64,000 nt of DNA from Arthrobacter sp. KBS0702 (GCF_005937985.2 NZ_CP042172.1:1550001-1614000); one strand, 5' to 3'. Positions 55,100-63,813 are shown, counted from the first letter of the stretch. Numbers and translations are program-made. Notes: generated by a model not told the origin, from the sequence alone.

Positions 55100-55344
55100 T
55101 CCGGGTAGCTAGCAAGGATGTAGTCGCCGGCTGCGGGACCGGCCATTCGTCGTCGGCTGCCACTGGGATCTATCCCGTGGCGCCGGATGGCGGACCGGAA
55201 GGCAAAGTCTTCCACCGGCTTGATGTTGTGCAGCATGCACCAGCTGGTGTACAGACCGTAGAGGCAGTCCGGTCCCAATGGATCGTGCGTTTCATCGGGG
55301 ACTGTGGCGTCCAGGAGGAATCGTGTGATGTGCGAGGTGGCCAT
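55096..55344 (-). CDS. Small conserved-looking hypothetical protein, 82 aa
   Basis: ATG 55344 has a GGAACGGAG site. The protein reads ATSHITRFLLDATVPDETHD, then PLGPDCLYGLYTSWCMLHNI and KPVEDFAFRSAIRRHGIDPS, with a basic SRRRMAGPAAGDYIL end. The LYxxYxxWCxxxNxxPxxxxxF pattern recalls the small winged domain at the end of some phage primases, but the similarity is weak. Convergent with DUF4193, sharing the CTAG at 55096-55099. Function unknown. Confidence 0.6.
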   Translation of the reverse strand: MATSHITRFLLDATVPDETHDPLGPDCLYGLYTSWCMLHNIKPVEDFAFRSAIRRHGIDPSGSRRRMAGPAAGDYILASYPD

Positions 55345-55810
55345 TCCGGGCTCCGTTCCTCGGGTGCATCCGTGGTGCCGCCGTGCTGCTACAGCGGCTC
55401 TCTTCGTGGCCGTGCACCCGGCCGTGAAGGACCAAATACCCTAGGGTTTTTGGACTCTCTGAATTTACGTCGCCTTCGAGAGCGTGTCCAGAGTGGTCAT
55501 CAGGCGCGAATGTCCCGCTGGGATCAAGGGGGAGTGGCGTGTGTCGGGTGATCCGCATCCGACGTTTCAGTCCAAAATGTCCGGTTCTGCAACTGCCTTC
55601 CGGTACCACCATCAGAACCGCCGGCTGCTTGACGGCTCCAACGGAGCCCGGACCGGTGTCTAGGTGGCCAGGGCTTGGCACTACAAGAGACCGCCAGTTA
55701 CTTCTTCGCGAAGATCCCTGCGCCCTCCGGACCAGCATGCGCCCTACTCGGTCTAATCGCCAGCGGGCCAGCCGTTACTTCCGGCGGCGGCCTGGCGACG
55801 CCGCGACCGT
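55345..55810. other. Intergenic region before repeat D, no gene seen
   Basis: Apart from the 10-bp palindrome ACCCTAGGGT near 55438, nothing here can be supported. The region runs into the degenerate tRNA-type repeat at 55811. Confidence 0.5.
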
Positions 55811-55916
55811 TTGAACGGGTCGAACTGGCGCCGGACTGGGTGGATCGCGAAAGTTTGCGGGGGGAGTGGGGGAAATTCCCGGGTGGAACCGGTTCTGGCC
55901 CCACGCAGGGCAGGAG
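55811..55916 (+). repeat. Degenerate tRNA-Leu-type repeat, copy D
   Basis: It starts TTGAACGGGTCGAACTGGCG, like GGTCGTACTGG in copies A and B, and keeps GCCGGACTGGG, GTTTGCGGGGGGAGTGG and GGAAATTCC. The core is degenerate: GGTTCTGGCCCCACGCAGGG against GGTTCGAGTCCCACCTCGGG. It lies 13.5 kb beyond copy C and outside any visible island, so the element is dispersed in the genome rather than limited to the tRNA-Leu site. Confidence 0.6.
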
Positions 55917-56008
55917 CCTTGTCTTCGAAGCCACCCTCTCAGGCCCGTCCGGTACCCTCTGCTTAGCGCCAGGCACCGAGGGCCGCGGCAGGGAGAGGAT
56001 GGTCACCC

Positions 56009-56551
56009 GTGTTTTCGTTCCAAACCGGATACCCGATGTGGCCGGCGGGGCCGCATTTTGTCGGGCTCAAGATCGCCTTGGCGGCCCTGGCCATCGCCCT
56101 GCTACTGCGCATGCGCCGGCGGGTCTGGGCGCGGTTGCGGGGCCTGGAGTGGCGGCGGATGGCCCTTGCCTGTGGTGCCGCAGCCGGACTCTTCTACGCA
56201 GTCTGGATTTTCTACCTGAGCGGCACGATGCCCGCGGTGACGGTTGCCTACAACTGGAGTACGGCCTGGCTCGCGCTGGACGGGTTCGAGGCTGTTGCGG
56301 CGCTCCTGACGGCGGCCTTCTTCTTCAAGGGAAGTCCGTACGCCGCACTGAGCGCTGCAGCCTTCTCCACGAGCCTGTGCATCGACGCACTCTTCGACGT
56401 CGCCACCGCGGCCCAAGGCCCGCCCCTGACGACGGCGATCCTCGAGGCCGCCCTCGTTGAACTGCCGTTCGCCGGCCTCTCCGCAGTCCTCGCCGTGAAG
56501 CTCCTTGCCGCGGGGCGCCAGCCGAGTCGGCCGAGCCAGCCCCGCGGCTGA
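56009..56551 (+). CDS. Predicted four-helix membrane protein, 180 aa
   Basis: Hydrophobic stretches lie at about residues 17-35, 51-70, 86-106 and 112-132, with a final one near 145-167. Between the first two is a basic loop (RMRRRVWARLRGLEWRR). No family is recognised; the pattern (WNSTAW-like YNWSTAWLALDGFEA and SLCIDALFDV) recalls small actinobacterial membrane proteins of unknown role. GTG 56009 has GGGAGAGGATGG upstream. It stands alone between gaps. Confidence 0.7.
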   Translation: MFSFQTGYPMWPAGPHFVGLKIALAALAIALLLRMRRRVWARLRGLEWRRMALACGAAAGLFYAVWIFYLSGTMPAVTVAYNWSTAWLALDGFEAVAALLTAAFFFKGSPYAALSAAAFSTSLCIDALFDVATAAQGPPLTTAILEAALVELPFAGLSAVLAVKLLAAGRQPSRPSQPRG

Positions 56552-56922
56552 AGATTTCCTGCACGGACGCGGCGCAAGCGGCTCCCGGACTACGGGTTGG
56601 TGTCGCCGCCGGGGGTGCTCAGGGCAGTCGGTTGGCCCTGTCCGCCGCCGCGGCGTCCCTGGCCGTTGGTGCGGGGCGACCGGCGCCCCGCCGACGCTGT
56701 CTGGGTAGGTGGGCTGTTCCACTGGGTAGCTCCTCACGGCTGAATATTCCAGCCCCAGGTAAAAGGTAGAAGACCGGACGGATCCTGAACCCCCGGTCCG
56801 GCGGGAGTCGCGTGCTTGGGCACCGAGCCCGGGATGTAGAGTCGCGGTTAACCTTCGTCCGGGGCCAACCGTCTGATCCAACGCCGCCCCGTCCGCGCCA
56901 ACCCCACCGAGAAGAGCCCACC
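56552..56922. other. Intergenic region, no gene seen
   Basis: This 371-bp stretch has open frames on both strands but none with family-like sequence or a good start. It should hold the promoter of the NmrA-like gene; I could not identify boxes with confidence. Confidence 0.5.
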
Positions 56923-57843
56923 ATGACCGCCAGCACCGTCCTCGTCGCCGGAGCCACCGGTGACCTTGGCCGCCGCGTTGTTCGCGAGCTCCTCCGGCAG
57001 CCCGGCACCCTCGTCCGGGTCCTGACCCGCCCCGGCAGCGGCAAGGCCCACGCAATCTTCGGCGGGCAGGAGCGCGTGGAAGTCCATGAGGCCAACTACA
57101 CGGACAGGCCCGCCCTCGTCGCAGCGTTGGCCGGCGTCGACGCCGTCGTCTCGGCCGTCAGCGGTGCGCGTCCGGTCATCGTCGACGTCCAGCGGGCACT
57201 CCTCGCCGCCGCCGTCGAAGCCGGCGTGGCACGGTTCATCCCGTCGGACTACTCCGCCGACTACCGCCGGATCACCCCCGGCAGCAACCGCAACTTCGAG
57301 CTGCGCCGTGAGTTCGCCGGGGAGCTTGACGCGGCGCCCCTTCGCGTGACGTCCGTCCTCAACGGCGCGTTCTCGGACATGCTCACCGGGCAGGCGCCGA
57401 TGATTCTGTTCTCCCGGCACCGGGTCCTGTACTGGTCCGCACCGGACCAAATCCTTGACTTTACGACCAAGGACGACGTCGCTCGCGTCGTCGCGCTTGT
57501 GGCCCTCGACGGGGACGCGCCCCGGGTCGTCGAAGTCGCCGGAGACCGCGTCAGCGCCCGCACCATCGCCCAAACCATGACCGAACTCACCGGAACTACC
57601 TTTTCACCGCAGTGGGCCGGGACCACGGGGACCCTGCTGGCGATGAGCAAGATCGGCCGGCGCTTGTCCAAAGACAAGGGCGAGGCATTCCCCGCGTGGC
57701 AAGGCATGCAGTACTTCGTCAGCATGTTCAGCGGCGAAGCCGAACTTCGCCATGTTGATAACGACCGCTACGGCCCGCAGCCATGGACCTCGGTCCGCGA
57801 CGTCCTGGAAGCTCACCTGCTGGAGTCCGGGCCGGCCCGGTAG
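56923..57843 (+). CDS. NmrA-like NAD(P)-binding protein
   Basis: The 306-residue protein starts TASTVLVAGATGDLGRRVVR, the GxxGxxG of an atypical SDR. VLTRPGSGKAHAIFGG, VDAVVSAVSGARPVIVDVQ, and RFIPSDYSADYRR match the NmrA/isoflavone-reductase-like group, where FIPSDYS is a hallmark. The catalytic Tyr/Lys of classical SDRs is not clear, so it may be a redox sensor or a reductase. ATG 56923 is chosen to begin the Rossmann fold. Confidence 0.88.
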   Translation: MTASTVLVAGATGDLGRRVVRELLRQPGTLVRVLTRPGSGKAHAIFGGQERVEVHEANYTDRPALVAALAGVDAVVSAVSGARPVIVDVQRALLAAAVEAGVARFIPSDYSADYRRITPGSNRNFELRREFAGELDAAPLRVTSVLNGAFSDMLTGQAPMILFSRHRVLYWSAPDQILDFTTKDDVARVVALVALDGDAPRVVEVAGDRVSARTIAQTMTELTGTTFSPQWAGTTGTLLAMSKIGRRLSKDKGEAFPAWQGMQYFVSMFSGEAELRHVDNDRYGPQPWTSVRDVLEAHLLESGPAR

Positions 57844-57866
57844 AACCCTGGCACTGGGGGCGCCGG

Positions 57867-58430
57867 TCACTGGGCGATAGCGGGCCGTGTGCCCATCCAT
57901 TCGGCACGAAGTATGGAAAAGACCTCCTTGTCGTAACGATTCCCGTCATAGACCCAGCTGCTGCGGAGAACGCCGTCGGAATGCATACGCAGTCGCCGAG
58001 CGACCGCAACACTGCGGTCGTTGTCGGTGCGGCATCGCCATTCAACGCGAGACATTCCCCGCTCTAAGAAGGCCCACTCCATAAGCAGTTCGACCGACCG
58101 GGTGATAAGGCCGCGGCCGACAGCCTGCGGTTCGAGCCAGCAACCGACCTCACAAATGCCCCAGACCGGATCAAACGCGACAAACATCACGCCTCCGATG
58201 ATCTTGCCGTCCGCCCAGAGGCCATAAATTCGCGCGCCATCATTCGCGGTGGCCGCAGCGTAGCGCTGAAGGGTGGCACGGGCCCCGTCTACGGTATCGG
58301 TGACAAATGCCGGTCCGACCCAGGGCCGGATATGGTCCCTGGCCCTGTTCATATGGTCGGCAAACTCGCCGGCCTGCCATGGCTCAAGAGGCTTCAAAAT
58401 GACCCCGTCGCGCACGACTTTTTCAAACAT
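57867..58430 (-). CDS. GNAT-family N-acetyltransferase (RimJ/RimL type)
   Basis: The 187-residue protein reads VILKPLEPWQAGEFADHMNR, then IIGGVMFVAFDPVWGICEVG and the acetyl-CoA region EPQAVGRGLITRSVELLMEW. VEWRCRTDNDRSVAVARRL follows. This matches GNAT enzymes that acetylate ribosomal proteins or amino groups. ATG 58430 has GGAGAACCT directly upstream. The substrate is unknown. Confidence 0.9.
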   Translation of the reverse strand: MFEKVVRDGVILKPLEPWQAGEFADHMNRARDHIRPWVGPAFVTDTVDGARATLQRYAAATANDGARIYGLWADGKIIGGVMFVAFDPVWGICEVGCWLEPQAVGRGLITRSVELLMEWAFLERGMSRVEWRCRTDNDRSVAVARRLRMHSDGVLRSSWVYDGNRYDKEVFSILRAEWMGTRPAIAQ

Positions 58431-58660
58431 AGGTTCTCCAGGGGTCTGCCCAGGGCGTGGTTGCACCGGGGTGGTTGATTTTCTCGGACGGGTCCGGTGG
58501 CCAGCAACCGCGTGGAACGTGGCACGGGCCCTTCGCTGTGATCATACGTCGCACCGTCTGGCCGAACGGGGGAGCTGAAGGGGTTGCAGCGTCCCGTTGA
58601 CACTGTTCAGGGCCGCGAGGAGACTTTCTTTTGGGGGTGCCTCTTCGAAAGGAGCCCGAA

Positions 58661-59266
58661 ATGCCGTGGCATATCGAGGGCACGTATTTTGAGAATTGCA
58701 ATTGCAACATGGTCTGCCCGTGTACGGCTTCAGGGCAGACGGCACCGGCGGATAACGAACGCTGCAACGTGGCCTTGGCTTTCCACGTCGAGACCGGCGA
58801 AGTAAACGGTGTCGACGTCGGCGGTCTGACAGTCTGCGTCCTTGCCGACACGCCGGCCCTGATGAGTGACGGCGGCTGGAAAGTCGGACTTCTGCTCGAT
58901 GCCGCCGCCTCAGCTGAGCAGGCCGAAGCGCTCGGCGCAGTCTTCGGCGGCCAGCTCGGCGGACCGATGGAGGGCCTCGCCCCCCTGATCGGTGAAATGG
59001 CGGGCATGGAGTCCCTCACCATGGCCTACGCCGACGACGGGCGGGTTCACCGGGTCCGGATTGGCAGTGCCGTCGACATGGTGGTCGAGGACTTCGTGTC
59101 ACCCTTTGATGCCACAGGACGAGGAGTGACAATCAGCGGCGTTGGATTCCCTGCGGACACCTTGGCAGCTGGCACAGCCAGTACCGCCCACGTTGAGGCG
59201 CTCGGAATGACCTGGGACAACGCCGGGAAGAACTCCTTCTCGGCCCCCTTCGCCTGGTCCGCCTAA
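58661..59266 (+). CDS. DUF1326 domain protein
   Basis: The 201-residue protein begins PWHIEGTYFENCNCNMVCPC. The cysteines 13, 15, 19 and 21 look like a metal or redox site. A beta-rich domain with GVDVGGLTVCVL and LLLDAAASAEQAEALGAVFG follows, typical of DUF1326. Function is not established. The start has AAAGGAGCCCG upstream. It runs directly into the DUF2182 gene (TAA then GTG), a pairing seen in other actinobacteria and proteobacteria. Confidence 0.88.
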   Translation: MPWHIEGTYFENCNCNMVCPCTASGQTAPADNERCNVALAFHVETGEVNGVDVGGLTVCVLADTPALMSDGGWKVGLLLDAAASAEQAEALGAVFGGQLGGPMEGLAPLIGEMAGMESLTMAYADDGRVHRVRIGSAVDMVVEDFVSPFDATGRGVTISGVGFPADTLAAGTASTAHVEALGMTWDNAGKNSFSAPFAWSA

Positions 59267-60031
59267 GTGCCCGGCAGGAGCAGCCTGACGCTCAGCCGCC
59301 ATGCCGCAGAGTTGGCACTGATCGGGTGTGCCGCCCTGGCGTGGTATTTCACGTTCTCCGGCCTCGCCGACATGTCGGGGCCGGGAACCATGGGGCTGGG
59401 GCTCCTGGGCTTCTTGGGCGTCTGGACGCTGATGATGGCGGCCATGATGCTGCCGGCCTTGGCGCCTCTCACCTCGACGTACCTCAGGTCGATCCGGGCC
59501 GTCCGCAGCCGTCGGGTCCGTGCCATCCGAACCATCGCCCTGGTTGGCGGTTACCTGGTGACGTGGATCGGATTTGGAGTCGTTGCCTACGCGGCCGCGG
59601 CGCTCGCCGGGTTGCTTGCTGAGGACGCGGCGGACGTCGCACCCTGGGTGGGAGCTGGAGTGCTCGTGGCGGCCGGCGCCTACCAGCTGACGCCGCTGAA
59701 GGATTTCTGTCTCCGGCACTGCCGGTCGCCCGTAGCGTTCCTGTTGCACGTATCCGGGTACAAGGGCCGCCTGCGGGATGTCCGCGTCGGCATGTACCAC
59801 GGGGTGTATTGCGTGGGTTGCTGTTGGGGGCTGATGGTGGTGCTCGTTGCTGTGGGCGTGATGAACCTGGCATGGATGGCGGTGCTTACGGCGGTGATCT
59901 TCCTTGAGAAGACGTGGAAATACGGGCCCACCCTCAGCCGGATCACTGGCGTCGCACTGATCGTCTTTGCGCTCTTCGTTCCTGCCCACCCGGAGCTGCT
60001 GCCAGGTCTCCACATGATGACGGCCATGTGA
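59267..60031 (+). CDS. DUF2182 predicted metal-binding membrane protein
   Basis: The 254-residue protein has about six membrane helices. It carries the hallmark MMAAMMLPALAPLTSTYLRS, then LTPLKDFCLRHCRSP, and GMYHGVYCVGCCWGLM with several cysteines and a histidine. Met-, His- and Cys-rich sites in membrane helices suggest handling of a soft metal such as copper or nickel, but that is inferred. The GTG start directly follows the DUF1326 stop, so the two proteins probably work together. Confidence 0.88.
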   Translation: MPGRSSLTLSRHAAELALIGCAALAWYFTFSGLADMSGPGTMGLGLLGFLGVWTLMMAAMMLPALAPLTSTYLRSIRAVRSRRVRAIRTIALVGGYLVTWIGFGVVAYAAAALAGLLAEDAADVAPWVGAGVLVAAGAYQLTPLKDFCLRHCRSPVAFLLHVSGYKGRLRDVRVGMYHGVYCVGCCWGLMVVLVAVGVMNLAWMAVLTAVIFLEKTWKYGPTLSRITGVALIVFALFVPAHPELLPGLHMMTAM

Positions 60032-60094
60032 GGAAAGGCAACCCCAGCCGCCCCTTGGTCAACGGCAACGGGGTCTGGATGGTTTGATTGGTCG

Positions 60095-60838
60095 GTGCTC
60101 CGTTTCAAACGTCTTTTGGTTTTCAGCGTGTTCGCGGTCTGCGTCATCGCCGCATTCTCGTTCTGGGCGGTCCGGCAGCCCGGTGCCGACGCTCGCACGG
60201 CCCTGGCTCCGCCGCCGCGGGCGGGGGCAAAACTCACCTCCTCCGGCCTCACCACCGCCGTGAACGTGACCCGGAGCGCTGATGCCGAGTGGCTTACCCG
60301 GGCCGCCGAGCTGACCGGGATCCCGGCCCGCGCGCTCCGTGCCTATGTTGCGGCTGCAGCCACGGCCAACGATTCCGCTCCGGGGTGCAGGATCGGCTGG
60401 AACACCGTGGCCGCCGTCGGCTTCGTCGAATCGGCGCACGGAACCTACGGCGGCGGCAACCTCAACACTGCAGGGCAGGCGAGCGGGCCAATCATCGGCC
60501 CGAGCCTCAACGGCGCCGGATTCGCCGCCATCGCGGACACGGACGCGGGAGCCCTTGACGGTGACGCCCGCTGGGACCACGCCGTCGGACCCATGCAGTT
60601 CATTCCCTCCACGTGGCGGCTTGTAGGGCGGGACGGCAACGGGGACGGAACAGCGGACCCGTTCAATATTGACGACGCCGCGCTCAGCGCGGCGGCCTAT
60701 CTGTGCGCCCACGGCCGTGACCTTTCGACGGCGCAAGGATGGACCGACGCCATCTACTCCTACAACCAGTCCGCGTCCTACTTGAGGCAGGTGCGGGACG
60801 AAGCCACCGCCTACGCCGAGAAGGCGGGCACCTCTTGA
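60095..60838 (+). CDS. Membrane-anchored lytic transglycosylase (SLT_2 type)
   Basis: It cleaves peptidoglycan glycan strands. The 247-residue protein has an N-terminal membrane segment (about 7-26), a linker, then an SLT domain with catalytic Glu112 in VGFVESAHG. GPMQFIPSTWRL, DPFNIDDAALSAAAYLCAHG and YSYNQSASYLRQV are typical of the family. GTG 60095 start. It may belong to a transcription unit with the DUF genes before it, with a 63-bp gap. Confidence 0.92.
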   Translation: MLRFKRLLVFSVFAVCVIAAFSFWAVRQPGADARTALAPPPRAGAKLTSSGLTTAVNVTRSADAEWLTRAAELTGIPARALRAYVAAAATANDSAPGCRIGWNTVAAVGFVESAHGTYGGGNLNTAGQASGPIIGPSLNGAGFAAIADTDAGALDGDARWDHAVGPMQFIPSTWRLVGRDGNGDGTADPFNIDDAALSAAAYLCAHGRDLSTAQGWTDAIYSYNQSASYLRQVRDEATAYAEKAGTS

Positions 60839-60893
60839 GCCGTGGGGTTCGATCACCATAGAGTGACCGCAAACGACAAGCCCAGGAGATGAC

Positions 60894-61553
60894 ATGTCCC
60901 TCGTCCGCGTGCACAACTTCTCGATCTCGCTCGACGGCTTCGGCACCGGCGAGGGCCAGAAACTCGACGCTCCGTTCGGCCACGCCGGCTCGCGGCTCAT
61001 GGAGTGGGCCTTCGAGACACGTACCTTCCGCCAGATGGGCTTCCACGGCGAGTCGGAGGGATCGTTCGGCGTTGACGAGGCGTTTGCGAGCGGCTGGGCA
61101 CCCGGAGTCGGTGCGGAGATCATGGGGCGCAACAAGTTCGGCCCGCAGCGCGGCCCCTGGGCGGACGAGGAATGGAGGGGATGGTGGGGCGATAACCCTG
61201 TCTTCCACACACCGGTCGTCGTCCTGACCCACCATCCCCGGCCGGTATTGGAAATGGAAGGGGGAACAACGTTCCATTTCGTCGATGCCGACCCTGTCAC
61301 GGCGCTCAAGCAGGCACGCGCCCTGGCAGGTGACCTCGACGTCCGGATCGGCGGCGGCGTCAGCACCGTCAGACAGTTCCTCGAAGCCGATCTGATCGAC
61401 CACATGCACATCGTCGTCGTGCCGATCCTCCTTGGCCGGGGCGAACGGCTCTGGGACGGGCTCGAGGGACTCGAACAGCGCTTTGCCATCGAAACGACTC
61501 CTTCTCCAGCGGGAGTCGTCCATATGATCTTCAGCCGTCGCACGGCCCGGTAG
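60894..61553 (+). CDS. Dihydrofolate-reductase-like (RibD_C) family protein
   Basis: The 219-residue protein starts SLVRVHNFSISLDGFGTGEG and has EIMGRNKFGP, FHTPVVVLTHHPRP, and IGGGVSTVRQFLEADLIDHM, then VVVPILLGRGERLWDGL. This is the DHFR/RibD_C fold that uses NADPH; actual substrates are mostly unknown. A CAGGAGATGAC site precedes the ATG. A 3' fragment of another member lies at 41928. Confidence 0.9.
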   Translation: MSLVRVHNFSISLDGFGTGEGQKLDAPFGHAGSRLMEWAFETRTFRQMGFHGESEGSFGVDEAFASGWAPGVGAEIMGRNKFGPQRGPWADEEWRGWWGDNPVFHTPVVVLTHHPRPVLEMEGGTTFHFVDADPVTALKQARALAGDLDVRIGGGVSTVRQFLEADLIDHMHIVVVPILLGRGERLWDGLEGLEQRFAIETTPSPAGVVHMIFSRRTAR

Positions 61554-61566
61554 ACAGACTGGTGCC

Positions 61567-62640
61567 GTGAGCGGAACCCGGTGGGTGCTGCACGTCGATC
61601 TCGACCAGTTCATCGCGGCGGTCGAAGTACTGCGGCGGCCGGAGCTGGCGGGCAAGCCGATCATCGTTGGCGGGCGGGGCGACCCCACGGAACGGGCTGT
61701 GGTGTCGACCGCATCCTACGAGGCCAGGGCCTTCGGTGTGGGTTCGGGAATGCCCTTGCGCGTTGCCGCCCGGAAAGTGCCCGACGCCGTGATCCTGCCC
61801 GTTGACCAGGAGGCCTACCTCGCCGCGTCCGAAACGGTCATGGCGACCCTGCGTGCGCAGCCCGGCGCCACCGTGCAGGTGCTGGGCTGGGACGAAGCCT
61901 TTGTCGGCATTGAGTCAGCGGATCCGGAGGCCTATGCCCGGCAAGTACAGGCCGCCGTCCTGGACCGGACACGGCTGCACTGCAGCGTGGGCATCGGCGA
62001 TACCTTGGTCCGGGCCAAGGTCGCCACCGGTTTCGGCAAGCCGGCCGGCGTCTTCCGGCTCACGGCCGGAAACTGGCTCGAGGTCATGGGGGCCCGTCCC
62101 ACCAAGGAACTGTGGGGCGTGGGGACGAAGGTCTCCGCCCGGCTGGCCAAACTGGGCATCAACACCGTCTCCGAGCTCGCCGCCTCCGACCCTGCGGACC
62201 TGGTCCCGGAGTTCGGCCCCACGATGGGTCCCTGGTACGCGGAACTCGGACGCGGGGACGGCGCCAGCGTTGTGGACGACACCCCGTGGGTGGCGCGAGG
62301 GCACAGCCGGGAGACAACCTTCCAACAGGACCTGACCGAACCGGCCCAGGTGGACGCCGCCATCAGGGAGCTGGCAGCGCGGGTCCTGGAGGACGTAGCA
62401 GCCGAAGGACGGCCCGTGATTGGGCTGACCCTGAAAGTACGGTACGCGCCGTTTTCGACCACGACCCACGCGCGGAAGATTCCCCAGACTCTCGACCGGA
62501 ACGAAATTCTCGCGCGGGCTCTGGACCTCGCCGCCGGAATCGAAGCAGGCCGGCCCATCCGTCTTCTTGGCCTGCGGGCCGAAATGCCAATGCCTGACGA
62601 CGCCCGAAAGAGCCATACCCCGACGCGCGGCGGCTGGTGA
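61567..62640 (+). CDS. dinB: Y-family DNA polymerase (DinB/Pol IV type) with Ile at the steric gate
   Basis: It copies damaged DNA. The 357-residue protein has the catalytic acids Asp11 (HVDLDQFIAAVE) and Asp109/Glu110 (LGWDEAFVG). Finger and palm motifs SYEARAFGVGSGMPL and CSVGIGDTLVRAKVA follow, and the little-finger domain starts near residue 230. The steric-gate position after DQF is Ile16; most Pol IV enzymes have Phe or Tyr there, which exclude ribonucleotides. Mycobacterial DinB2 has Leu at this place and uses rNTPs. No clear beta-clamp motif is seen at the C-terminus. GTG 61567 start, 13 bp after the preceding gene. Confidence 0.92.
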   Translation: MSGTRWVLHVDLDQFIAAVEVLRRPELAGKPIIVGGRGDPTERAVVSTASYEARAFGVGSGMPLRVAARKVPDAVILPVDQEAYLAASETVMATLRAQPGATVQVLGWDEAFVGIESADPEAYARQVQAAVLDRTRLHCSVGIGDTLVRAKVATGFGKPAGVFRLTAGNWLEVMGARPTKELWGVGTKVSARLAKLGINTVSELAASDPADLVPEFGPTMGPWYAELGRGDGASVVDDTPWVARGHSRETTFQQDLTEPAQVDAAIRELAARVLEDVAAEGRPVIGLTLKVRYAPFSTTTHARKIPQTLDRNEILARALDLAAGIEAGRPIRLLGLRAEMPMPDDARKSHTPTRGGW

Positions 62641-62654
62641 CCCCGCAATTCCGT

Positions 62655-63233
62655 TCAGGCGCGGTGGCCAACCAGCTTCATCATTTCCCGTGAGAACGCC
62701 GCCAGGTCCATCGGCCATCGCGAGGTGACGAGATTTCCATCGACCACCACCTCGGCATCTTCCCACGTCCCGCCGGCGCCGGTGATCTCCTCCGGCACCC
62801 CGTCGCCCCAATAGGAGGTGAGCCGCCGCCCCTTGACGAGATCCGCGGAAACCAGGAGATACGGACCATGGCAGATAGCGGCGACCGGTTTGTTGGCGGC
62901 AAAAAACGAGCGCGCAATTTCCACTGCCCTGGCGTTGTTCCTCACCGTGGTCGGTGCACCATCAGGTTTGCCGCCCGGGACGACGAGAAGGTCGTAGTCC
63001 TCGGGGACGACGTCGCTGATGCGCTTGTTTGCGACGACGTAGTACCAGCTGCTCTCGCCCGTGATCCTGCCCTCTTCCGGTGCAGCGATGTCGACTGCCC
63101 ACCCGGCCTCGACGAGGCGGAAGACGGGCACGTACAGTTCCAGGTCTTCAAACTTGTCGGCGGAAAGGACGAGCGCTTTCGGAGACCCGCCATCGACCGT
63201 CTGCGGTACCTTGCCGTACTCGGGAACTGCCAT
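62655..63233 (-). CDS. DJ-1/PfpI-family protein
   Basis: The 192-residue protein has the acid residues in DKFEDLELYVP, LLVVPGGKPDG, and the nucleophile elbow AAICHGPYLLVSA with Cys121 and His122. HWxxG-type glyoxalase or protease activities are known in this family, as are general stress roles. The end LVTSRWPMDLAAFSREMM is typical of PfpI-like members. ATG 63233 starts the fold; the frame is open 8 codons further. Convergent with dinB. Confidence 0.9.
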   Translation of the reverse strand: MAVPEYGKVPQTVDGGSPKALVLSADKFEDLELYVPVFRLVEAGWAVDIAAPEEGRITGESSWYYVVANKRISDVVPEDYDLLVVPGGKPDGAPTTVRNNARAVEIARSFFAANKPVAAICHGPYLLVSADLVKGRRLTSYWGDGVPEEITGAGGTWEDAEVVVDGNLVTSRWPMDLAAFSREMMKLVGHRA

Positions 63234-63351
63234 AGCGCAATTGTAGGTGCGGCCCATGCTGTCCGACAGGGCCCATGGAACGGCCCCGCCACCGGCCGGT
63301 AAAGCGCCGTCACGTTATGGTTGGTCCAAGACGTCTATATCGGGAGGGTGC

Positions 63352-63813
63352 ATGCCGTACGTCGTTGATTTCCAGAACGTTTCCACTGTCGGCCTGGAGT
63401 CATCCCCGGTCGCCGAGGCGCTCGCCGGGCTGCGCGCCAACGAGGCCCGCTACTACCGCAATAAGTACGCCCACGTCTTCACCGTCAGCCCTGCCGGCGA
63501 GGTTCCGGAGGTCATAGAACGGGTCAGCCGGATCCTCAGGGAGGAGCGCGAGATTGTCATCGGCTCGCGGCCGCTCGAGGCCGCCGGCTTCGAAGTCGAC
63601 GGCTTGCGGATGGACTATGTGTTCTACGAGTTGGGGCTGTCCATCAACGTCATGTACAGCATCGAGGACGGCGGGAAGCGCGCAGTGGGCTTCAAACTGT
63701 CCGAGGGTATGGAGGTCCCGGAGGAACTGGCAGCGTTCAAGTTCGCCCGGCAAAAATCAAAGCTGGCCGGCGTCATCCGCGGCTCCTACTTCGTGATCAA
63801 AGGCCAGTACTGA
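63352..63813 (+). CDS. Hypothetical protein, 153 aa
   Basis: ATG 63352 has GGGAGGGTGC directly upstream. The protein reads PYVVDFQNVSTVGLESSPVA, then RANEARYYRNKYAHVFTVSP and ERVSRILREEREIVIGSRPL. It continues MDYVFYELGLSINVMYSIED. Alternating strands and helices suggest a compact soluble domain; I do not recognise the family. The stop is directly next to the stop of the convergent gene at the window end. Confidence 0.7.
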   Translation: MPYVVDFQNVSTVGLESSPVAEALAGLRANEARYYRNKYAHVFTVSPAGEVPEVIERVSRILREEREIVIGSRPLEAAGFEVDGLRMDYVFYELGLSINVMYSIEDGGKRAVGFKLSEGMEVPEELAAFKFARQKSKLAGVIRGSYFVIKGQY

